A DNA stretch of 64,000 nucleotides from CAZEAP01 sp964510315 (GTDB lineage: Bacteria; Planctomycetota; Brocadiia; SM23-32). The notes below the pieces were generated by a model. It was not told where the DNA came from and did not search any database. It saw only the letters and a list, made by a program, of their open reading frames with translations. The DNA lies in NCBI GenBank assembly GCA_964510315.1, contig CAZEAP010000012.1, forward strand, positions 1 through 64,000. The letters run 5' to 3'. Below are positions 58,302 to 64,000 of the stretch, piece by piece. Made by a program: the position numbers and the translations under genes. The first letter of the stretch is position 1; each line of letters begins with the position of its first letter.

Positions 58302-59135
58302 TCACAGCAGGGCGGACAGGTAATCGTAGTCCTGCTGCAGCTTGAGCCGGGTGGGCAGTTCATCGCTCACGGTGGCATACCCGCCGCGGAAATCCTCGAT
58401 ATTGAGGAAGCCCTCGTAACCGGCGTCCGCAAGCGCCCGGACTACCTCCGGCCAGTCCACCATTCCCTCTTCGAAGGTCATGCTTCGCGTGGTCCACTGG
58501 CCGTCCTCGTCGACGAACCAGCCGCAGTCTTTCACGTGGACGTGCTGCAGGTAGGACCCCAGCATCTCCACGCCCATTCGCCAGTTCTCCATGCCCTCCC
58601 GGATCATGTTGCCGGGATCGAAGATCACCCCGATGCAGTCGGGGTCAAGGCCGTCGATCAGTCGGAGCGCTGCGGAGGCGCTTGGACAGATGCGGCCGTT
58701 GTGGATCTCCATCCACACTTTGACCCCGAACTCCCGCGCCACGGGCTGCAGCCCGGCGTAGGCCCCGCGGGTCCGCTCGAACAGCTCGTCGTAATGGGCC
58801 GAACCGTCGTAGCTGGGGGCGTGGACGCGCACGGCCTCCGCGCCGACCAGGTCGGCCGCCTCCATGACCACGCGTATCTCGGCGGCATCGAAGCAGCCGC
58901 ATCGTGAACCCAGCGCCACGGTGGTCAGGCCGTTGGCCTCGGCCGCGTCACGGGCGATGCGCGCGGTTTCCTCCAGGTTCGCGGTGTCGATGTGCCAGTT
59001 GCTTTCTCCGTCCCACATTGCGTTCGGGTAGTCGACCGTCCATTCGATTCCGGTGTAGCCTACCTCGGCCGCCAGGGCGGCGGCTTCCGGCGCGCGGCAG
59101 TCCGGAGTGACCAGCGAGTAAACACCCAGTTCCAT
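58302..59135 (-). CDS. Sugar phosphate isomerase/epimerase (xylose isomerase-like TIM barrel)
   Basis: 277 aa, AP endonuclease family 2 fold. YTGIEWTVDYP, VWMEIHNGRICPSAS, IGVIFDPGNMIREGMENW, HVHVKDCGW and EGFLNIEDFRGGY supply the metal-binding Glu, Asp and His positions along the barrel. The reaction is probably sugar isomerisation or epimerisation; the substrate is unknown. It is the second gene behind the cupin, 28 bp after it. Confidence 0.88.
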   Translation of the reverse strand: MELGVYSLVTPDCRAPEAAALAAEVGYTGIEWTVDYPNAMWDGESNWHIDTANLEETARIARDAAEANGLTTVALGSRCGCFDAAEIRVVMEAADLVGAEAVRVHAPSYDGSAHYDELFERTRGAYAGLQPVAREFGVKVWMEIHNGRICPSASAALRLIDGLDPDCIGVIFDPGNMIREGMENWRMGVEMLGSYLQHVHVKDCGWFVDEDGQWTTRSMTFEEGMVDWPEVVRALADAGYEGFLNIEDFRGGYATVSDELPTRLKLQQDYDYLSALL

Positions 59136-59163
59136 CTTTTGTCTCCACTAAAGTGCGCCCGGC

Positions 59164-59520
59164 TCATTCGGGAACCATGCCCCGCTTCGGGCTCGAGTAG
59201 GCCACCACCATCACGGCGTCGTCCTCGCTCACGCACTCGGCGCGGTGGGAGGTGCCCGCCGGGAGGGTTATCGTGTCGCCTGCCCGCAGGTGGAAGATAT
59301 CCTCGTCGGCCGTGTGCCGCAGTTCACCGCGCAGCAGGTGCAGTATCTCGTCGCAGTTCGCGTGCCGGTGGCCCTGGTTCACGTGCCCGGACCGGATAAC
59401 GACCCGGCCGAACGTCATGCTCTCGGAGTTGCCGATCTGACCGCTTACCAGCCAGGTGATGCTTCCCCAGGGAAACTCCTCGGTCTCCCTCTCCTCGACG
59501 GATGTTACGACGGGCTCCAT
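59164..59520 (-). CDS. Cupin domain protein
   Basis: 118 aa. The cupin motif 1 is HRHANCDEILHLLRGE and motif 2 is LPAGTSHRAECV, giving a 3-His/1-Glu metal site. Such small cupins are often sugar isomerases, dioxygenases or sensors. It shares a strong promoter with the TIM-barrel gene, so both likely act on one sugar or sugar acid. ATG 59520 has GGGGAGG upstream. Confidence 0.88.
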   Translation of the reverse strand: MEPVVTSVEERETEEFPWGSITWLVSGQIGNSESMTFGRVVIRSGHVNQGHRHANCDEILHLLRGELRHTADEDIFHLRAGDTITLPAGTSHRAECVSEDDAVMVVAYSSPKRGMVPE

Positions 59521-59554
59521 CAGTATCCTCCCCTGTTCTCCGGCAAAGAGCCGG

Positions 59555-59583
59555 ATTATACGTGCCGCTCTCGGGGCTGTCAA
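59555..59583 (-). promoter_or_regulatory. Full-consensus sigma70 promoter for the cupin-isomerase operon
   Basis: Minus strand: TTGACA (59583-59578), 17-bp spacer, TATAAT (59560-59555). Both hexamers and the spacer are ideal. A CCGGC-aaaga-GCCGG hairpin (59540-59554) sits at the start of the message and could respond to a regulator. Confidence 0.85.
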
Positions 59584-59681
59584 AATCGCCCGTGCCGCGT
59601 CGCTGTCATCGGCGGCTTTCATCTGCTATATTCGGTCCCCAGCGCCTTGCGCGGCCGATCTGATCGAAGGGGCGACCAGCC

Positions 59682-61766
59682 GTGGCCCGTAAACAGACGA
59701 AACTTGAGGACGACGTCCGTTACGTCAAGGGCGTGGGGCCGAAGCGGGCGGAACTGCTGGCGAAGCTGGGCATTGAGACGGTCGGGGACCTGCTTTTCCA
59801 CCTGCCGCGTGACTACGAGGACCGCCGCCATCCCACCTCCATCGCCTCGCTCCGCGTGGATGAGGAAGCGGTGGTGCGGGGGATAGTCGACGCGGTGAAC
59901 TGGCGACCCACTGGAAGACGGCGCGGTATCCTGACCGTGACCGTGGAGGATGACACGGGCAGCCTGGAGCTGGTCTGGTTCAACGCGAATCCCGGCTGGC
60001 AGACCTCCTACACCGAGGGTGATACGATCATCGCCGCCGGGAAGGTCAAGGTTTACGGGCGCCTCCAGATGGTGGCCCCCGATTACGAGATGGGAACCAC
60101 GCTGGAGGATTCGGCGAAGTTCGGACGGATCATGCCCGTCTATCCCCTCACCGAGGGAATCGGCCAGAAGCTTATGCGCAAGATAATGAGGGCCGGCCTC
60201 GAGGCCGCCGCCGACAGGGCGGAGGAGACCCTCCCGCCCGCGGTCCGGCGTGAAAGGAGCCTGCCGGAGGTCGAGCAGGCCCTATGGGACGTTCACTTTC
60301 CGCCGGAGATGCGGCGGAAAGACGCCGCGGCGAAGCGCTTTGCCTACGGGGAGTTGCTCGCTTTCCAGACGGCCCTGGCACTCCGCCGCGCGGCCATCGC
60401 CGGGAAGGAGGGTGTTGCCTTCCGCGTGGGTCCCAACGTTGACCGCCGAATACGGCGGCTGTTCCCCTTCCAATTCACCGAGGCACAGCACCGGGTCGTC
60501 GAAGAGGTGGCCGCGGACATGCGTGAGCCCCGCCCGATGAACCGGCTGCTGCAGGGCGACGTCGGATGCGGCAAGACGGTGGTGGCCGTCTATGCCATGC
60601 TGGCGGCGCTGGCCGAGAGCAGTAAAGAGCGTCAGGTGGCCCTCATGGCCCCCACGGAGATACTCGCCGAACAGCACTACCTGAACCTGGAGTCTCTGTT
60701 GCGGAAGGCCCGCCTCCGTACCGCCCTGATGACCGGGGCTCTGAGTTCGGCCGAGCGAACGGAGACACGGCGAGCCCTGGCCGCCGGGGAGTTGGACCTG
60801 GTGGTGGGCACCCACGCGCTGATCCAGCCGGACGTGGATTTTCACAACCTGGCACTGGTGGTTGTGGACGAGCAGCACCGCTTCGGCGTCCGCCAGCGGG
60901 GGGCCCTCCGCAGGAAGGGCCCCCCGCCCGACACGCTGGTGATGACCGCGACCCCCATCCCCCGAACCCTCGCGCTGACCTGCTTTGCGGACATGGACGT
61001 GAGCATAATCGATGAAATGCCACCCGGCCGCGAGCCGGTGGCGACCCACCTGCTGGAGCCGGACCGGTGGGACGAGGCATTTCGGAACGCCCGGGCGGAA
61101 CTGGCGGAGGGCCGCAGCGTCTTCGCCGTATATCCCCTGGTGGAGGAGAACAAGGAACTGGACCTCACCAGCGCCGAGGAGGGCTGCCGCAGACTTCAGA
61201 CGGAGGTCTTCCCCGAATACGAGGTCTGCCTGCTGCACGGCCAGATGTCCCCGGACCGGAAACGCCGGGTGATGGAGGCATTCCGGGACGGCCGGTACCA
61301 GGTCATGGCGGCCACCACGGTGGTGGAGGTGGGCATCGACGTGCCTCAAGCCACCGTGATGATCATCCGCCACGCCGAGCGACTGGGGCTCGCCCAGCTC
61401 CATCAGCTTCGGGGGCGCATCGGCAGGGGTGATCACGGCGGCACGTGCTACCTGCTGGCCGACCCGCAGACCGAGGAGGCCCGCCGGCGGCTGGAAGTCC
61501 TCGACCGCACCAACGACGGCTTCCAGATCGCCGAGGAGGACCTCCGGCTAAGGGGCCCGGGAGAATTCTTCGGAACTCAGCAGAGCGGGATGCCGGAGTT
61601 CCGATTCTACGACTTCTCCGACTTCTCGATCCTTCAGGAAGCCCGGGAGGATGCGGCCGGCATCGTTTCGGAGGACCCCCGCCTCAACGACCCGTGCCAC
61701 AGCGGGCTGCGGCGGAGAGTCCTGGAATCCTACGGGAAACGTTTCACCCTCGTGGGGGCGGGCTGA
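59682..61766 (+). CDS. recG: ATP-dependent DNA helicase RecG
   Basis: 694 aa. The wedge/OB domain is at the N-terminus (VKGVGPKRAELLAKLG, LFHLPRDYEDRRHPT); the helicase core has Walker A LLQGDVGCGKTVVAVYAM, the box VVVDEQHRFGVRQRG, TATPIPRTLALT and RIGRGDHGGTCYLL. It remodels stalled forks and Holliday junctions. GTG 59682 is the family start. It is monocistronic here. Confidence 0.94.
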   Translation: MARKQTKLEDDVRYVKGVGPKRAELLAKLGIETVGDLLFHLPRDYEDRRHPTSIASLRVDEEAVVRGIVDAVNWRPTGRRRGILTVTVEDDTGSLELVWFNANPGWQTSYTEGDTIIAAGKVKVYGRLQMVAPDYEMGTTLEDSAKFGRIMPVYPLTEGIGQKLMRKIMRAGLEAAADRAEETLPPAVRRERSLPEVEQALWDVHFPPEMRRKDAAAKRFAYGELLAFQTALALRRAAIAGKEGVAFRVGPNVDRRIRRLFPFQFTEAQHRVVEEVAADMREPRPMNRLLQGDVGCGKTVVAVYAMLAALAESSKERQVALMAPTEILAEQHYLNLESLLRKARLRTALMTGALSSAERTETRRALAAGELDLVVGTHALIQPDVDFHNLALVVVDEQHRFGVRQRGALRRKGPPPDTLVMTATPIPRTLALTCFADMDVSIIDEMPPGREPVATHLLEPDRWDEAFRNARAELAEGRSVFAVYPLVEENKELDLTSAEEGCRRLQTEVFPEYEVCLLHGQMSPDRKRRVMEAFRDGRYQVMAATTVVEVGIDVPQATVMIIRHAERLGLAQLHQLRGRIGRGDHGGTCYLLADPQTEEARRRLEVLDRTNDGFQIAEEDLRLRGPGEFFGTQQSGMPEFRFYDFSDFSILQEAREDAAGIVSEDPRLNDPCHSGLRRRVLESYGKRFTLVGAG

Positions 61767-61775
61767 CCCCGGCGA

Positions 61776-62243
61776 TCACTCCCCGGATTCGGGTATAGGG
61801 GTTAGCGCCTGCTCTCGGAAGCTTTCAGCCCGGTCGATCAGTTCCCGGGCCTCCGCTTCCCCGGAGACCTCGGCCTGCCGGCCGGCTTCCGGCAGCGTGA
61901 AGAGCGGGAGTCGGTGCTCGTCCCTCAACTGGAAGGGCCAGAGGACCTCGGCGAAGAAGTCCAGCGGGAAGGTCTCGTACCAGGGCGCCTCGATGTCGAA
62001 GGTTCCCTGCCGTTCGGTGAACTGCACCTTGCCCTCTTCGCCGCGGATCGGCCCGACGCGGACGGCGCGGGTGCCGTAGTGGGCGAACTCGTGGTCCAGT
62101 GGGGTCTCGCCGGCGTACTGCTGGTCTATCCACACCGGCGCCCCCGGCGGGTCCGACCGAATCATCATCTGCCGCTCAACACATCCGGCCGCCAGAAGCG
62201 CAGCGCACAGGGCGGCCGCGCACATCGCGTATGCAGTTCTCAT
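61776..62243 (-). CDS. PEGA-domain lipoprotein
   Basis: 155 aa. The signal ends in the lipobox LLAAGC, and the PEGA-type beta domain follows (IRSDPPGAPVWIDQQYAGET). The rest is helical with a charged end. PEGA domains occur in surface proteins that bind glycans or other proteins. Its start overlaps the stop of the phosphodiesterase gene (4 bp), so the two are coupled. Confidence 0.8.
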   Translation of the reverse strand: MRTAYAMCAAALCAALLAAGCVERQMMIRSDPPGAPVWIDQQYAGETPLDHEFAHYGTRAVRVGPIRGEEGKVQFTERQGTFDIEAPWYETFPLDFFAEVLWPFQLRDEHRLPLFTLPEAGRQAEVSGEAEARELIDRAESFREQALTPIPESGE

Positions 62244-62734
62244 ATCGAAAGGGTCTCCTGTGGTCCGAGGTCGATGATTTCCGCCTCCAGGGAATCCAGC
62301 GCTACCACCGCCATGGTCGATCTGCCGCTCAGCCATCCGCCGGCCTCCCCCGGATTTATCCGAAGCCGGTCCGACCCGCGGACCTCCGGGGTGTGGGTGT
62401 GGCCGCAGACCACTATGTCGGCCTCGGCGGCGTCCCGGTCGCTGAGCGACTCCTCGTCGTGGCTGACGACCACGCTGCGGTCACCGAGTGTGAACTGGTG
62501 GGGCGGCTCGTGCAGTTCCGCGCCCTGGCGGTTGAGCCCCGCCCGCTCTCCGTCGTTGTTTCCGAAAACGCCGACAACCGGGATGCCGGACCCGAGCAGC
62601 GCCTTCAGCGCGAACGGTGCGACGAAGTCCCCCGCGTGGACGATGGTCTCCGCGCCCCGCTCCTGCAGGATCGAGAGGGCGCACCCTATCTTCGGCATGT
62701 TGTCGTGCGTGTCGGAGATGACGCCGATCAGCAT
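62240..62734 (-). CDS. YfcE-family metallophosphoesterase
   Basis: 164 aa. All five metallophosphoesterase motifs are present: DTHDN, HAGDF, GNND, SHDE and CGHTH. It hydrolyses phosphodiesters with Mn2+; the substrate is unknown. ATG 62734 is the family start. It lies 17 bp after the propeller-like gene and overlaps the PEGA gene by 4 bp. Confidence 0.9.
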   Translation of the reverse strand: MLIGVISDTHDNMPKIGCALSILQERGAETIVHAGDFVAPFALKALLGSGIPVVGVFGNNDGERAGLNRQGAELHEPPHQFTLGDRSVVVSHDEESLSDRDAAEADIVVCGHTHTPEVRGSDRLRINPGEAGGWLSGRSTMAVVALDSLEAEIIDLGPQETLSI

Positions 62735-62751
62735 GTTCGCCCCTTCGGTTC

Positions 62752-64000
62752 TCAGTGGCTGTTGGTGCATCGAACCGCCGTGACCTCCGGCCCGACGGTC
62801 AAGACCGCGACGTGCCCTTCTGCGCAGACCCCGAACCCGTCGATTCCGGCTTCGGCTCGGTAGCGCCACAGCACGTCGAGCTTGCGGCGATAGCCGGTGA
62901 AGGCGGTCAGTACGTTTCCTTCGGCGTGGAGCAGCACGGGATCGCCCTCCGGAGGCTTTCTCAGTCGGGTCCGTCCCGGCGGGGGGACCAGCTCCCAGAC
63001 GTCGCCCGAGAGCGGTTCCACGACGGCGCAGTCCTCGGTCAGCGAGTAGGCGTATACGGTCTCACCCGGCACTTCGGTCCGGTCCAGGGCACCAACGGGT
63101 CGGCCGCCCCACATCTTGCGGCCTTCGTGGTCGACGGCGTACATTCGGCCCCCCGGGCTGGCGAAGAGAGCGAACTCATCGCTCAGTCCGGCGGCCGGAT
63201 ACGTCGCTGCGCCCCCGAACCGCAGCTTGTGGAAGAGCCGCCCCTCGTCGGTGAAGAACCGGTATCTACCCGATTCATCCCCCGTCATCACTACGCCCCC
63301 GGATGGGCTGACGTAGACGTCCACGGGCGCCGGGTCCACCTGTCGGCTCCACACCGTCTCACCGTTTGCTCCCAGGCAGGCCAGCGCCCCGGCCGCGTTG
63401 GCCCGGACGGCGAAGCGGAGGTCGCGGGAGCAGTCGAAGAAGTCCGCTTCGTCCTTGAAGCTCACGCTGCGGGTTTGGCGTTTGCCCGGTTCGACCATCA
63501 GAACCCCCGAGGCGCTCCATACGGCTACACCGGCGGCCGGCCCTGCGGGAGCGGTCCACGCCGGCATGGAGGTTCTGGTCTGGACGACGGACTCACCGCT
63601 TCGGTCAAGGCCGATAACGGTGCCGTCTGCAAACACCAGTACGGTGCAGTTCCCCTCCCGGCCGACGGCCAGGCGGGAGACGTCAACGCCTTCGGCATCT
63701 GCGGCCAGGTCGGTCTGCCAGAGCACTTCGGGTGCCTTGACTCCGGGTTGCGAACTCATCCGCAGCGTCTCCCTCGGGGCGTCGGCGTCGGGGCCCTGCC
63801 CGGTTTTCCCCGGACGGGGTTCCCACTCTTCCACCCGGCAGGCGCTAAGGGCTCCTTCGCCGTCGACGACGGCAAGGAGTTCCAACCGGGCGTCGGCAGC
63901 CCAATCGGCCGGCGGACGGCGCAGGGACTTCTTCCAGCAGATCAGCCCGGCCCGTTCGGTGAGGACGAACTGCGGCCCGGTTGTTTCCACCAGGAACCGA
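62752..64000 (-). CDS. Propeller-like protein, N-terminus cut by window edge
   Basis: The frame is open to the edge (RFLVETTGPQFV precede the first possible start), so the gene continues upstream. The visible ~415 residues repeat a pattern of short beta strands with Gly-rich turns (VLVFADGTVIGLDRSGES, RYRFFTDEGRLFHKLRFGG, FALFASPGGRMYAVDHEGRK), as in PQQ/WD-like propellers. The N-terminal half is absent, so no signal or fused domain can be judged. It heads the minus-strand run into the YfcE-like and PEGA genes. Confidence 0.75.
   Translation of the reverse strand, partial: RFLVETTGPQFVLTERAGLICWKKSLRRPPADWAADARLELLAVVDGEGALSACRVEEWEPRPGKTGQGPDADAPRETLRMSSQPGVKAPEVLWQTDLAADAEGVDVSRLAVGREGNCTVLVFADGTVIGLDRSGESVVQTRTSMPAWTAPAGPAAGVAVWSASGVLMVEPGKRQTRSVSFKDEADFFDCSRDLRFAVRANAAGALACLGANGETVWSRQVDPAPVDVYVSPSGGVVMTGDESGRYRFFTDEGRLFHKLRFGGAATYPAAGLSDEFALFASPGGRMYAVDHEGRKMWGGRPVGALDRTEVPGETVYAYSLTEDCAVVEPLSGDVWELVPPPGRTRLRKPPEGDPVLLHAEGNVLTAFTGYRRKLDVLWRYRAEAGIDGFGVCAEGHVAVLTVGPEVTAVRCTNSH

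Overview
The window is a gene-dense stretch of a high-GC bacterial chromosome with about 60 protein genes, one tRNA-Met gene and almost no mobile DNA. KDO-8-phosphate synthase (kdsA), a GspC-like protein and several lipoproteins point to a Gram-negative with an outer membrane. Zinc-ribbon/STAS and zinc-ribbon/kinase proteins, a TPR protein with RNA polymerase alpha-CTD modules, a beta-helix/LamG secreted protein, a membrane DUF362 protein and a groEL-groES-groEL cluster resemble uncultured Planctomycetota or nearby candidate phyla. That placement is an inference from gene content, not a database result.

Layout. 1-12.8 kb: an FAD oxidoreductase cut by the window edge, a GT4 glycosyltransferase overlapping an RluA-type pseudouridine synthase, a DUF151 nuclease-like protein, a GH2 glycosidase coupled to a lipoprotein with a degenerate CehA/McbA domain, ketol-acid reductoisomerase, DUF192, a truncated FN3 protein and an orphan GspC. 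12.8-22 kb: EF-G, an FKBP lipoprotein, a DUF362 membrane protein, DsbD and two CNNM/CorC-type proteins. 21.7-23.1 kb: a near-identical 160-bp direct repeat flanks an MNT/HEPN pair. 23.2-30.3 kb: hisC, hisB, rtcA, a frameshifted Cys-rich protein, a zinc-ribbon membrane protein, an acyl carrier protein overlapping nagB, a small lipoprotein and MTA phosphorylase.

30.3-34.5 kb is a tight run of zinc-ribbon/STAS, an unknown protein, a PqqD-like protein, an FtsX-type permease with a large globular insertion, and its ATPase. It may be an undescribed export or remodelling module. 34.5-39.3 kb (minus strand) is the operon TPR/alpha-CTD, ruvA, ruvB, queH, spoIID. 39.4-50.1 kb carries kdsA-nadD, a secreted beta-helix/LamG protein, a THUMP-type methyltransferase, a HhH-GPD glycosylase, a zinc-ribbon Ser/Thr kinase, tRNA-Met and a B12-type radical SAM protein.

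50.4-58.3 kb is the protein-quality-control block groEL1-groES-groEL2-dnaJ-grpE, followed by two small zinc-ribbon proteins and a membrane protein with an acidic tail ending at a clear intrinsic terminator. 58.3-64 kb holds a cupin and a TIM-barrel isomerase behind a consensus promoter, recG, and a minus-strand run of a propeller-like protein (cut by the edge), a YfcE phosphodiesterase and a PEGA lipoprotein.

Readable sigma70-type promoters are common and many gene pairs overlap by 4 bp, so translational coupling is widespread. No CRISPR array, rRNA, transposase or phage gene was seen.
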